Source: HGM04593 sp045630965
GTDB taxonomy: Bacteria > Bacteroidota > Bacteroidia > Bacteroidales > Bacteroidaceae
Direction: 5' to 3'
DNA: 59,901 nucleotides
Assembly (NCBI GenBank): GCA_045630965.1
Contig: JAZQTU010000019.1
Span: forward strand, 1-59,901
The notes beneath the pieces were generated by a model. It had not been told where the DNA came from. It made no database searches and saw only the letters and a list, made by a program, of their open reading frames with translations. Position numbers and translations under genes: made by a program. This document shows positions 34,884 through 46,600 of the stretch, in pieces (the first letter of the stretch is position 1; each line of letters starts with the position of its first letter).

Positions 34884-35449
34884 AGACACTTAAGGAACGC
34901 ATATTGAAAGACGGCAAGTGCCTTGAGGGCGGTGTATTGAAGGTTGACAGTTTCATCAATCACCAGATGGACGCAGCATTGATGATGGATATTGCAAAGG
35001 AGTTTGTCAAACGATTTGAAGGAACTGAAATAAACAAGGTAATCACAGTTGAAGCAAGCGGCATTGCGCCAGCAATAATGGTTGCATACCTTTTGGATGT
35101 CCCGGTTGTTTTTGCAAAGAAGAAAGTACCGAGTACCATGACCGGAATTCTCAAAAGCGAAGTGTTTTCATTCACCAAAAGCCGCTCATACAACATATGC
35201 ATAAGCGATGAGTTTCTGCAAAAAGGCGATAAATGTCTTTTCATCGATGACTTCCTTGCCAACGGAAATGCAGCAATAGGAATGCTCGACCTTGCAGCAC
35301 AAGTTGGAGCCGAAATAACAGGAATGGGATTCATTATTGAAAAAGGCTTCCAAAAAGGAGGTGAACTGTTACGAAGCAAAGGCATACACGTTGAATCGCT
35401 TGCTATAATCGAGAGCCTTGACAATTGTGAGATAAAGTTAAGTGAATAA
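34880..35449 (+). CDS. xpt: Xanthine phosphoribosyltransferase
   Basis: Purine salvage enzyme converting xanthine and PRPP into XMP in the cytoplasm. The 189 residues match Xpt length; visible are VEASGIAPAIMVAYLL, the FAKKKVPSTMTG region and the PRPP-binding signature CLFIDDFLANGNA (about 116-128). No purine riboswitch precedes it, as it is coupled to cutC. The last three codons (Leu-Ser-Glu) and the stop lie inside the left arm of the 52-base palindrome. Confidence 0.95.
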   Translation: MKTLKERILKDGKCLEGGVLKVDSFINHQMDAALMMDIAKEFVKRFEGTEINKVITVEASGIAPAIMVAYLLDVPVVFAKKKVPSTMTGILKSEVFSFTKSRSYNICISDEFLQKGDKCLFIDDFLANGNAAIGMLDLAAQVGAEITGMGFIIEKGFQKGGELLRSKGIHVESLAIIESLDNCEIKLSE

Positions 35450-35487
35450 AAAAAAGCCCCGCGGGGCTTTTTTTTATTCACTTAACT
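35436..35487. terminator. 52-base perfect palindrome, shared terminator
   Basis: From 35436 to 35487 the sequence equals its own reverse complement. The core AAGCCCCGCGGGGCTT is flanked by A8/T8, then GTGAAT/ATTCAC and AGTTAA/TTAACT. It terminates xpt (plus) and the transglutaminase-like gene (minus). Both genes end in identical codons for Leu-Ser-Glu-stop because these are encoded by its two arms. Confidence 0.95.
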
Positions 35488-38098
35488 GTTTAATGACTTT
35501 TATCAACTGTTCGCCAAGAGATATCGAGTAACCTTGTGACATGAAGACGACGCGGTTGAAGGTGTCAGCAACAAGGATTATTGGGCGGTTAGGGTTGACA
35601 AGTTTCATATTGGCGACAATCTCGTTGTAGATTGTATCATCAATATCTGTACCCCACACAACTGTCGATGGCAAGTCGGGGAAGTCGTTCACAAAACGAC
35701 CGGCTTCGTTGGTATCGCGGAACAGCAACACCATCTTCTGCCCCCACTTTTCAAAGTCGTCCTTGTAAGGCATTACATCGCGCAGGAAGTGATTGGTCGG
35801 TTCATTGCCCGGTGCAACAAGCGCAATGATATAATATCCACGACCTGTAGCCGAAAGAATCGAGCGCTTTGTTTCTGTAGATGTATCGTAGAAAAGATTC
35901 TCGCTATTGAAATCACCTATTACCTGAAGTCTCTCACTACTCTCGCGAAGAACATACTGCATTCTGTTCTCCTTTCCCTCTTCTACAGTAAAGAATGTAA
36001 GATGTGCAAGTACACCGCCGTCGGCCATACGTGTACCTGTCATCATAAAGTAATCACCGGCATCCAGTGTTTCTCCATCTTTCAACAACGACTCCCAAGT
36101 AGCATCTTCGGGATAATTGAGCAGCTGCAAACGGCCTTCGACAATCTTAGAAATAGAAAAATGTGAATAGTAGCGTGGATTATCAATAAATGTTGATGGA
36201 GTGAAAGCAACCTTTATATTACCCTGTGGTGCATTCTTGTTCTCCTGCGCCTCAAAATTCACATCGACCCATTTACCGCCAGCCAGATATTGGGTCTTGT
36301 TTGTAACCTCGTCGACACGGGCTGGGATACCCATTGAACGCGCACCGGCAACAAAGAATATATCGCGTGAATGTGGGTCGGCTACACGCATCTCCCACAC
36401 ACCTTTGGGCGACATGCAGAGCGACAACGGGTTCCAGGTATCGTCAACTGTGATATTCTCACGACACCACTCTACCCACTCTTCAGGATTAGCCTTGTAA
36501 TTCCCAACCTCAACAGCAGGTATCACACTCTTGAAGAAAGAGCGGTAAGGTGTAAGCATCTCATTGCTTATACGTGGATTTACCACATAATTATAGAACC
36601 ATTCAGCACTGTTTTCTGTTTCAACAGCAGCTGTAATATGATCGTCAAGGACATCAATAGAGACATCGCGGCGGTCCTTGTCGGAAAGACCGAAGAGCAG
36701 TCTCACAGCCTTATCCCTGCTACCGACAGGGCAAGAACGGAGGAATTCGATTATGGTAGCATGGTTACCGCGTGCATCCTTCAGCAACTTGACCATTGAC
36801 AGTTCATCAACTACAAGTTCTTTTGCAAAAGCCTTCGCCTGCTCCGCTGTTGGGAATGTTGCCACATAAGCATTACGTATAGAATCCTCACAAGCAAAAC
36901 GGCGTCTGTTTTCTGCAGCCTGCTCCTCTGTTACAACAGGAATTGTGTTACGCTCTTTTGGTGGTGTTATATTCATTTCAAGTGTTGCAGTGTAGCCTGG
37001 AGCTTTATCAATAACAACTGTTACATCATTGTCTTTGCCCGCTGTAAACTTGGCAAAGCCGAACTTGCCACCCTTTGAAGCCCATACAACCATATCGCCA
37101 TAACCCGATGTTATAGAGGTTTCACCATTTTCGTCACTCTCCTTTGTTGCTGCAGAATAGAATTCGGCATAATTATATATCTTGAACTCAACAGTAGCCT
37201 TGACAGGGTTACCCTTCTCATCGACAACCTTTATTGTTGTAGTTGCTACAGGAGCATAGTTTGAGGTAACGTTTATTTCGGTAAAACAAGGAGTTACGCT
37301 CAACACCTCCTCCGGGCCATCATAACTGCCGAAAGCATTGGTATGCATGAGCATACCGCGTGACGCCGGTGCATTGAACCATGCAAGGTCAAGCACAGGT
37401 TCAGGCTCACACGCACCGAGGAAGTGCCATTCACCGTCAACCCAAGCCTCAACCCAGGCATGATTGTTGTCGGTATGCGCCCAACGTGGAGTGTATACCT
37501 GACGTGCAGGGATGCCCACTGCACGCAAAGCAGCTACAGTAAATGTAGACTCCTCACCACAACGTCCATATGCTGTACGCACTGTTGCAAGCGGTGAACT
37601 GGTACGTATGTCACTTGGAGTATATGTCACCTTTTCGTGGCACCAATGGTTTACTTCAAGTACAGCATCGCGCATTGAAAGCCCCTGCACACGCTCTTTC
37701 AATTCATTATAGAAGACAGCACGGCTTGTATCCATATTTTCATTGTTTACCCTTACCGGAAGAACAAAATGCAGGAACTCCCTGACCGGAACTTTTGCGC
37801 CCCAAGGCATTTCAGCACGAGCTTTGAGAGCGTAATCCACATTCAGCAAATGGTATTCAGCCGAATAGTCGGCAATGTCGGGCAATGGCATATATGCATA
37901 CAAGAACTGCATTGCCTGGAGACGCTGCCCCTCAAGTGCCTCAAAAGCATTGAAATAATTACCTCCTACAAGTTCCCGACGTTGTTCAAAAGCTTTGGCA
38001 ATTTTACCGTTTTCATCGAAACTTTCACTGTTTGAACATGAGTTGAACATGATGATTGCCGACATTGCAACCAACAGGATTGTTATATATCTTTTCAT
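35474..38098 (-). CDS. Transglutaminase-like multidomain lipoprotein
   Basis: An 874-residue lipoprotein (MSAIIMFNSCSNS). The first transglutaminase-like core lies at about 140-235. It has YGRCGEESTFTVAALRAVGIPAR with the catalytic Cys near 179, the His in NNHAWVEAWVDGEW near 212, and an acidic residue in LGACEPEP. A carboxypeptidase-regulatory-like beta-domain follows (IKVVDEKGNPVKATVEF). Residues ~560-640 resemble a second transglutaminase core (VADPHSRDIFFVAGARSMGIPAR, GGKWVDVNF) in which the Cys is missing. The C-terminal ~110 residues look thioredoxin-like (RPIILVADTFNRVVFMSQGY) without a CxxC pair. It is probably a periplasmic or surface peptide-handling enzyme; the substrate is unknown. 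Confidence 0.88.
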   Translation of the reverse strand: MKRYITILLVAMSAIIMFNSCSNSESFDENGKIAKAFEQRRELVGGNYFNAFEALEGQRLQAMQFLYAYMPLPDIADYSAEYHLLNVDYALKARAEMPWGAKVPVREFLHFVLPVRVNNENMDTSRAVFYNELKERVQGLSMRDAVLEVNHWCHEKVTYTPSDIRTSSPLATVRTAYGRCGEESTFTVAALRAVGIPARQVYTPRWAHTDNNHAWVEAWVDGEWHFLGACEPEPVLDLAWFNAPASRGMLMHTNAFGSYDGPEEVLSVTPCFTEINVTSNYAPVATTTIKVVDEKGNPVKATVEFKIYNYAEFYSAATKESDENGETSITSGYGDMVVWASKGGKFGFAKFTAGKDNDVTVVIDKAPGYTATLEMNITPPKERNTIPVVTEEQAAENRRRFACEDSIRNAYVATFPTAEQAKAFAKELVVDELSMVKLLKDARGNHATIIEFLRSCPVGSRDKAVRLLFGLSDKDRRDVSIDVLDDHITAAVETENSAEWFYNYVVNPRISNEMLTPYRSFFKSVIPAVEVGNYKANPEEWVEWCRENITVDDTWNPLSLCMSPKGVWEMRVADPHSRDIFFVAGARSMGIPARVDEVTNKTQYLAGGKWVDVNFEAQENKNAPQGNIKVAFTPSTFIDNPRYYSHFSISKIVEGRLQLLNYPEDATWESLLKDGETLDAGDYFMMTGTRMADGGVLAHLTFFTVEEGKENRMQYVLRESSERLQVIGDFNSENLFYDTSTETKRSILSATGRGYYIIALVAPGNEPTNHFLRDVMPYKDDFEKWGQKMVLLFRDTNEAGRFVNDFPDLPSTVVWGTDIDDTIYNEIVANMKLVNPNRPIILVADTFNRVVFMSQGYSISLGEQLIKVIKQLSE

Positions 38099-38178
38099 AA
38101 TAAATGTTTTTCTTTTGCTAAGATAGGCATTATCATTGAATTTGCCATAAAAGAGAATGAATATTGATTAAAACGATG

Positions 38179-38186
38179 TATATTCG
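38179..38186 (+). promoter_or_regulatory. -7 element (TTCG type) for the ABC exporter
   Basis: TATATTCG followed by C lies 14 bases before the TTG and 20 before the GTG candidate start, so the leader would be very short. The upstream TTG is not at the standard distance. Confidence 0.5.
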
Positions 38187-38200
38187 CACAATATTTCCAA

Positions 38201-39862
38201 TTGACAGTGAAAGCGAACAGTATCCCGACAAAGAGATTGCTCAAATGGATATGGCAAAACTCAAAGAACGCCAAAGGACAGGCTTTGGCAAGCATAGCCA
38301 TAGGTGTAACCGATGTGGCATGCCAGTTGTTATGGGTTATTGCCTGCAAACATGCAATTGATATTGCAACAGGTGTAGCAGAAAGTTCATTAATGGAGAC
38401 CGGCATTGCCATTATCGCATTGATGGTTATTGAGATTACCATGCGTGCAGCAAGAAACTGGATACATTCCGTTATAGGCAACAGAATACGTAACAGGCTC
38501 AGACTCAAAATTTTCGCAAGGCTGTTAAAGTGCGATTGGATGCACTTGTATAAAAGACATACAGGAGACCTTGTCAACCGGCTTGAAGGTGATGTAAACA
38601 GCACTACATCGCTTATTACGGAGATTATACCGGCAACAATTGTTGTACTTATACAGTTGGTAGCTTCATTCGCTCTTTTATACTTCATGAGCCCTGCATT
38701 GGCAATGTCTGTAACAGTAATTCTGCCGGTATGCATACTTGCAAGCCGTTTCTATGTACGCAGGATGAGAAGATACAACCGTGATGTACGTAACAGCGAC
38801 AGCCGCATCCAGGCCGTAATGCAGGAGAGTCTGCAGCACAAGGAGGTAATAAAGGCCATGGAACAGAACAGCACCACCGAACAGCGCCTTGACAACCTGC
38901 AAGGAATGCTGCATGAACAGATTTCACGCCGCACAAAGTTTTCTATCGGTACATACACACTCATACAGGCAGGATTTGCCATTGGATACTTCATTGCATT
39001 CATGTGGGGTGTCTGCGGACTTCGCGATGCAGCAATCACATACGGAACCATGGCTGCATACCTGCAACTTGTTGGATTGATACAGAGCCCCACAATGGAG
39101 TTGAGCAGATATATCCCAGGCATAGCATCATCACTGACAGCTGCAGAAAGGCTTTACGATCTTGAAGCAATCCCATTGGAGCAACAGGGCAAAGGCATAA
39201 TTTTCAAGGATACCGCCGGTATACGCTTCAACAATGTAACATTCTCATACGAAGATGAGAGCAGGAATATTCTTGACGGATTCAGTTATGATTTTCCTCC
39301 GGAAAGCATCACAGCCATTGTTGGAGAAACCGGAGCCGGAAAGACTACACTATTGAGGTTGCTGATAGCGCTTACTACTCCACGCAATGGAGAAATAGAA
39401 CTGTACAACGAAAAAGAGAGACATGAGATATCGACCCTGACAAGAGGCAATATCGTTTATATTCCACAAGGCAACAGCCTTATAAGCGGAACAATAAGAG
39501 AGAACCTGCTTATGGGTAATCCCGAAGCTACCGAAGAACAGATGCGTGAAGCCCTGCACATCGCATGTGCCGATTATGTATTTGACCTGCCAGAAGGCCT
39601 TGACAGCCCAATAGCAGAGAGCGGAGCAGGTGTGAGCGAGGGTCAGGCACAACGCATATCTGTCGCACGTTCACTCCTGCGCCACGGAAGTATCCTGATT
39701 TTTGACGAGGTCACATCTGCGCTCGACGAGGAGACCGAACAGGAGATGCTCAAAAGACTCACAAAAGAGAAGACTGGCAAGACACTAATCTTTGTCACGC
39801 ACCGTCCTGCCGTGATAAAGCATTGCACACAGGTTCTCAAGATTGAAAGAACCAAGGCTTAA
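38201..39862 (+). CDS. ABC transporter, fused permease/ATPase (exporter)
   Basis: A 553-residue half-transporter of the exporter type that would act as a dimer in the inner membrane. Six membrane helices (about 25-300) precede the nucleotide-binding domain. That domain shows Walker A GETGAGKTTLL (about 373-383), Q-loop YIPQGNS, a signature of the form VSEGQAQRIS instead of LSGGQ, Walker B ILIFDEVTSALD, and the H-loop VTHRP. The substrate is not inferable. There is no ATG near the beginning: TTG at 38201 or GTG at 38207 must start it. I give the longer form, but GTG is equally possible. Confidence 0.9.
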   Translation: MTVKANSIPTKRLLKWIWQNSKNAKGQALASIAIGVTDVACQLLWVIACKHAIDIATGVAESSLMETGIAIIALMVIEITMRAARNWIHSVIGNRIRNRLRLKIFARLLKCDWMHLYKRHTGDLVNRLEGDVNSTTSLITEIIPATIVVLIQLVASFALLYFMSPALAMSVTVILPVCILASRFYVRRMRRYNRDVRNSDSRIQAVMQESLQHKEVIKAMEQNSTTEQRLDNLQGMLHEQISRRTKFSIGTYTLIQAGFAIGYFIAFMWGVCGLRDAAITYGTMAAYLQLVGLIQSPTMELSRYIPGIASSLTAAERLYDLEAIPLEQQGKGIIFKDTAGIRFNNVTFSYEDESRNILDGFSYDFPPESITAIVGETGAGKTTLLRLLIALTTPRNGEIELYNEKERHEISTLTRGNIVYIPQGNSLISGTIRENLLMGNPEATEEQMREALHIACADYVFDLPEGLDSPIAESGAGVSEGQAQRISVARSLLRHGSILIFDEVTSALDEETEQEMLKRLTKEKTGKTLIFVTHRPAVIKHCTQVLKIERTKA

Positions 39863-39874
39863 TAATTCAATGCC

Positions 39875-39903
39875 AAAACACACCCGCCGGGTGTGTTTTT
39901 ATA
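39875..39903 (+). terminator. Terminator after the ABC exporter
   Basis: An 11-base stem AAAACACACCC/GGGTGTGTTTT (39875-39885 with 39889-39899), loop GCC, followed by further T. Confidence 0.88.
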
Positions 39904-39990
39904 TAATACGCGCGTATTTTATTACGCATTCAACAATAAAGGGGACAAATCGACGTTTTGTAAAAGCATAATAAGCAAAAAAACAGCACA

Positions 39991-40584
39991 ATGATTGAAT
40001 ATCTTAAAGGAGAAATAGCCGAACTGACACCGGCCACCGCAATAATAGAGTGTTGCGGAGTTGGATACGAGACTAGTATCACACTTAATACATACAGTGC
40101 CCTGCAAGGCAAGAAAGAGACCAAGCTATACATATACGAAGTTATCCGCGAGGATGCCCATTTGCTATTCGGATTCAGCAACAGACAGGAGAGAGAACTG
40201 TTCCTGCTGCTTATCTCAGTTTCTGGTATCGGCGGCAATACTGCACGCACAATTCTTTCGGCATTTACAGTAAGCGAACTTTGCGAAGCCATTGCTACAG
40301 GTAATGAGATTGCTATAAAAGGCGTAAAGGGTATCGGTTTGAAGACCGCACAAAGAATCATAATAGACCTCAAGGACAAGATCAAAGGCATTGGAGGTGA
40401 TTTCGCAGGCACAACAGTTGTTGCGGCAACAGTCAACAACGATGTCATTGACGGTGCCGTATCGGCACTTGTGATGCTTGGTTTCCCCTCTTCAGCAGCA
40501 AACAAGGTTGTACAGTCAATTGTAAAGAGCGAGCCGCAGGCTACTATTGAACAGGTAATAAAGCTTGCATTGAAGCAACTATAA
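39991..40584 (+). CDS. ruvA: Holliday junction branch migration protein RuvA
   Basis: DNA-binding subunit of the RuvAB branch-migration complex in recombination and repair. It has 197 residues with the OB fold (MIEYLKGEIAELTPATAIIE), the paired helix-hairpin-helix motifs (SVSGIGGNTARTIL, GVKGIGLKTAQRIIIDL) and the C-terminal RuvB-interacting domain (DGAVSALVMLGFPSSAANKVV). It lies 18 bases upstream of sprA; ruvA next to sprA is a neighbourhood known from other Bacteroidetes. Confidence 0.97.
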   Translation: MIEYLKGEIAELTPATAIIECCGVGYETSITLNTYSALQGKKETKLYIYEVIREDAHLLFGFSNRQERELFLLLISVSGIGGNTARTILSAFTVSELCEAIATGNEIAIKGVKGIGLKTAQRIIIDLKDKIKGIGGDFAGTTVVAATVNNDVIDGAVSALVMLGFPSSAANKVVQSIVKSEPQATIEQVIKLALKQL

Positions 40585-40602
40585 GGGAGACTGACCGGAA
40601 CT

Positions 40603-43600
40603 ATGAAAAGACGCACAATCACATTGCTTACACTTCTCATCGCATGTATGAACATACTTGCGCAGGAGAACATGCGCAGTGAACTGCTGCGTCACTCTAT
40701 CAAAAGACGCCACAAGGCGGAACAGATAGAAGATACTGTACAGGCCCGATATCCTGTTGCGGACATCACACCGCAGAACATAGAAGATATGCAGCGCCGT
40801 TCTCTCGACCTCAAGACACCGGAGAACATTGTAACAGACACCATCTACAACGAGAAGGACAGTACCTACTCCATTGCCACCCGCATGAAAGACGGTGCGC
40901 TTATAGGCACACCTTTGCTGTTGTCTCCTGAAGAGTATGCCAAATGGCACGAGAGAAGTTCTATGCGCAGTTTCTTCAAAAAGAAAAACTACGAGGATTG
41001 GGAGAATTCGAACAAGAAGAGCAAGTTCGACTTTACCGACATGCATTTTGACCTTGGTCCTGCCGAGAAGATATTCGGCCCCGGTGGTGTACGCATCAAG
41101 ACACAGGGAAATGCAGAGCTGAAGATTGGATATTCGATACAGAGTGTTGAAAACCCGGCTCTGCCGTCACGTAGCCGCAGGACAAACAGCTTTGATTTTG
41201 ACGAAAAAATAAACCTTAACCTGCGAGGCAGTGTCGGTGACAAGATGAGCATGGACTTCAACTATAACACCGAAGCTACATTCAGCTACGACGCAAAAAA
41301 GATTGGTTTGAAGTACGACGGCAAAGAGGACGAGATTATCAAGTTGCTTGAAGCCGGTAACGTCTCATTCCCTACAAATTCATCTCTTATAAGAGGTGCG
41401 TCGTCACTGTTCGGTGTAAGAGCCGACCTGCAGTTCGGCAAACTGACATTACAGACTGTAATATCACAGAAGACATCCAACACCAATACGGTCAGTTCAA
41501 AGGGCGGTACGCAGCTCACCACATACGAGATTGAGATTACCGACTATGACGAGAACAAGCACTTTTTCCTCGCACACTACTTCCGCGACAACTATGACCG
41601 CGCCATGTCACAGTTGCCTACAATCCTGTCAGGTATAAGCATCAACCGCATCGAGGTGTGGATAACCAACAAGACAAGCGACTACAGCAACCCACGTAAC
41701 ATTGTAGCCTTCACCGATATTGCCGAAAGCGGACACATAAGCAACAACATCTGGAATGCACAGAGCTCAAACGGCATCCCTTCGAACAATGCCAACAGCC
41801 TCTATTCGCAGATGACAGGCACATATTCCGCTATACGAGATTTTGACCAGGTAAATAATGTCATGAACAGCATCGAAGGCATGAATGGCGGGCTTGATTA
41901 TGAAAAGCTTGCCAATGCACGCCTGTTGTCATCGAGCGAATACACCCTTAACAGGGAACTCGGTTTCATCTCATTGAAAACAGCATTGAGAGCAGACGAA
42001 GTCCTGGCTGTAGCCTACGAATTCACATACGGTGGACAGACATACCAGGTCGGTGAGTTCTCTAACGATGTAAGCGAATCAAAGTCGACTCTGTTCGTTA
42101 AATTGCTGAAGCCCAACGCATGTTCTCCAAAGAACGGTTGCTGGGACCTGATGATGAAGAACGTATATTCATTGGGCACACGAAGCCTCAAGGGCGACGA
42201 GTTCAAGCTTGATATCTATTATGCGAGCGACAGCCTAGGTACAAACATAACATACCTGCCCGAAGAGGGACTTAAGGGCACACCGCTGTTGCAATTGTTG
42301 AGTCTGGACCGTCTTGACAGCAACAACAGCAAGGAGAACCCCAACGGCATATTCGACTTCATTCAGGGATACACCGTGGATGCTTCGTCAGGACGCATAT
42401 TTTTCCCATCTGTTGAACCGTTCGGCAGTTACCTCACAAAAAAGATAGGCAACGAGAACATTGCCGACAAGTACGTGTTCAACGAGTTGTATGACTCGAC
42501 AAAGACCATAGCGAAACAGATTGCCGAAAAGGACAAGTTCTACCTTATTGGAGAATATACCGGTTCATCGGCCAATGTCATACAGACTGGATCCACAAAT
42601 ATTCCAAGAGGTTCAGTGGTTGTGACAGCCGGCGGTGTGACACTTACCGAGAACAGCGATTATCAGGTCGATTATTCATCGGGAACGGTTACAATACTCA
42701 ATCAGGGTATCATTGACGCAGGAACAGACGTACAGGTATCGCTTGAGAGCAACACGCTTTACAACATGCAACGCAAGACCGTACTCGGTTTGAACTGGAA
42801 GTATGATTTTTCTGATGACTTCAAGTTCGGAGGTACATTGATGTCGCTGACAGAAAAGCCGCTTACCTCCAAGGTGGATATGGGTTCCGAACCGTTGCAG
42901 AATTTCCTATGGGGTTTCAATCTCTCATGGAAGAAACAGAGCCAATGGCTTACAAACATGATAGACAAGTTGCCTCTGATAAGTTGTAGAGAGCCTTCGT
43001 CGATAAGCCTTACAGCCGAATTCGCACGCCTTGAAGCCGGAACATCAAAACATGTACAGAGCGAAGCATCATACATAGATGATTTTGAGAGTACAGAGAA
43101 TGGCATTGACCTGAAATCGCCGTCACAATGGATGCTTTCGTCAATACCGACAGGAATGCCATACAGCAACCTTGTCAATGATGTACGCACAGGATACGAC
43201 CGCGCGCGCATAAGCTGGTATTCTATCGACCCATTGTTCACGCGCAGGAGTTCATCGTTGACACCAGCACACATCAAGAGCGACCTTGAACAGTTGTCGA
43301 ACCATTATGTCCGCGAAGTATATGAACGAGAGCTATACCCAAATAAGGAGTCGACATACGGAGAATCATCGACATTATCATTGTTCGATGTGACATATTA
43401 CCCAAATGAGCGTGGACCGTACAACCTTGACACAGACATGGACTTCAACGGCAAACTAAACAACCCCGAAAGACGTTGGGGAGGTATCACACGCCAGTTG
43501 ACAACAACAGACTTTGAGAGTGCCAACATACAGTATCTTGAATTCTGGTTGCTCGACCCGTTCATATATGAACAGGCAGGCATGGGAGGAGAATTATACT

Positions 43601-46600
43601 TCAACCTTGGTGAGGTGTCGGAAGATATTCTGAAAGATGGAAAGAAATTCTTTGAAAACGGCTTGCCGGCTACAGGCAACACATACGAATATGAAGAGAC
43701 CGTGTGGGGACGAGTGCCAACGACAACGAGCCTTGTATATGCTTTCGACAACAATTCGGGAAGCCGTGACCAGCAGGATGCGGGACTCAACGGACTCAAC
43801 AGCGCCGACGAGGCACAGCACCCAACATACAAGAACTACCTTGATGCACTGAAAGGACGTGTACGTCAGGAGGTGTATGACAGTATCGCCAGCGACCCTG
43901 CAGGCGACAACTACCACTATTTCCGTGGCGGTGACTATGATGCCGTACAAAGAAGCATCATTGAGCGATACAAGTTCTATAACAACACAGAAGGCAATTC
44001 ACCATACTCTTCGAATGAAGTCTTCAGCAGTGCCGCAAAGTCGACTCCCGACATTGAGGATACCAACCAGGACTTCACAATGGATGAATACGAGAATTAC
44101 TACCAGTACAGAATTCCGTTGCGTCCCGAAGAGATGGTTGTAGGCAAGAACTATATTACCGACAAACGAATAGTAACCACCAAATTACGCAACGGCAATA
44201 CCGAGAGCGTAAATTGGTACAAGTTCCGTATTCCTGTCGAGGAGTATGAAAAGGCTGTAGGTTCGATACGTGATTTCACGTCAATACGTTTCATCAGAAT
44301 GTATATGACATCTTTTGCCAAGCCTATAACACTCCGTTTTGCAACGATGCAGCTTGTACGAGGAACATGGCGCCCTTACCAGCAGCCAATCGCATCAAAG
44401 AACAACACCTCTCCAACCATGTCGGGTGAGTTCACCACATCGGCCGTAAGTATTGAGGAACATGGTGACAGAAAGCCTGTAAACTACATATTGCCTCCGG
44501 GTATAACACGTATCATAGACCCCAGCCAGCCACAGTTGCGCCAGGACAATGAACAGGCACTTGCCCTTAACATAAGCAACCTCGGCAGCAAAGAATCGCG
44601 TGCTGTATATAAAAAGAGTAACCTTGACATACGCCAGTACGAAAGAATGCAGCTTTATATACATGCCGAGGCACCGGAACTTGACCCTTCACAGCTCAGC
44701 AACAACGACTTGTCGTTGTTCGTACGCCTTGGATCGGACTACAAAAGCAACTATTATGAATACGAGATACCGTTGACACTTACACCGCACGGTTCTTATG
44801 ACGGCAACAGCACTGCCGCGCAGACTGCAGTATGGCCACAGGAGAACATGATAGACATTCCACTGGAGAAGCTGACTAATGTCAAGACAAGACGCAATAC
44901 CCTGCGGAACAGCAACGCTGAAGGTGTTTCGAACACTACAATATACAGCGAGTACGACGAAGACACTCCAAAGAACAGGATTAGCATTGTCGGAAGCCCA
45001 TCGCTTGGACAGATCAAGGTGATGATGATTGGTGTACGCAACAACAGTGCAAGCAGCAAATCTGCCATTATATGGGTGAATGAGATGCGTCTTCTCGGTT
45101 TCAACAACAAGAGCGGATGGGCGGCACAAGGCAACCTTAACCTGAAACTGTCGGACATTGCATCGATTGCCGCACAAGGCAAGATTGAAACAGCCGGCTT
45201 CGGTGGTCTTGAGGACAAACTGTCGGCACGCAGTACCGACAACTACTACAAGTATTCATTGACAGGAACAATGAATATGGGACGTCTGTTGCCTGAATCG
45301 TTCAAGGTATCGATACCTACATACTATTCATTCACCGAAGAGGTGACATCACCACTCTACAGCCCGTTTGACACAGACCTGCCGTTCAACGACATGCTTG
45401 ACTCGTACGAAGAGACCAGAAGGGATTCCTTGAAGAGTATTGCCGAGGTACACTCTATTAGCCGTAACTTCAGCATAAGCAACGCCAAGGTCAATATAAG
45501 CAGCAAGAAATCCATGCCTTATGACCCGGCAAATATCAGTTTCAGTTATTCACGCGCAAGCAGTGACAACAGCGGAAGCACCATAAGCTGGGAAAACAGA
45601 CTGAACTGGAAGGCTTCGCTGGCATACAGTTATGCTAGCCCGATAAAGACCATAAAGCCCTTCAACAAGATGAAGAGCAAATCAAAATGGCTGAAGATAT
45701 TCAAGGATTGGGGTGTAAACCCATTGCCTCAGTCACTAGCTCTGAACACTGACATGACGCGCAACTATCATGAGATACAGCGTCGTGACCTCGATGCCAT
45801 GGCCGGCAACGGAGAGATACCGCTTACCTTCTCACAACAGTTCTACTGGAACCGCAACATGTCACTCAAGTGGGACCCTACCACAAACCTGAAGATGAGC
45901 ATAAACACCGGCACGAATGCCGAGGTATCAGAACCGTTCGTACCTGTCAACAAAGCATTGTACCCGAGCGATTATGTAATGTGGAAAGACTCGGTCAAAA
46001 ACAGCCTGAGGGAATTTGGTACACCACTCGGATACCAGCAGAACTTTAGCGCGTCATACACATTGCCACTAAACAAACTTCCTATATTCGAATGGCTGAC
46101 AGCCGATGCAAGCTATTCGGCAACATACAACTGGCTGAGAGGAAACGACATGGCTGGAATAAACCTCGGCAACAATATTGCAAACAAGCGCAATATAACA
46201 CTGAAGAGCACGCTTAACCTTGAGAAATTATACAACATAATACCATATCTTGAGGAGACAAACAAACGCTTTGCCGGTAACAAGAGCAAGAAGACCGCAC
46301 GCAAACCAAAGCAGAAGAAAGCCAAATCATTTGTAAAGGAGATAACACTTCGCAATGACACCACAGTGACCATTGCGCATAACCTCAAGAGCAAGAGGTT
46401 CGACATAACCGCACGCACCAAGAAGGGCGAGAAATACAGGCTTAAATACAAGATTCTTGACGACAACAGCCTGCTCATCAAGAACAAGGACACGATAGAT
46501 GTAAAGATAACGATACTACCAAAAGAGGAGAACGGCGAACGTAGTAAGTTCGCTAAGGCAATGCAGTACCCGGTACGCGCACTGATGCTTGTGCGTAACG

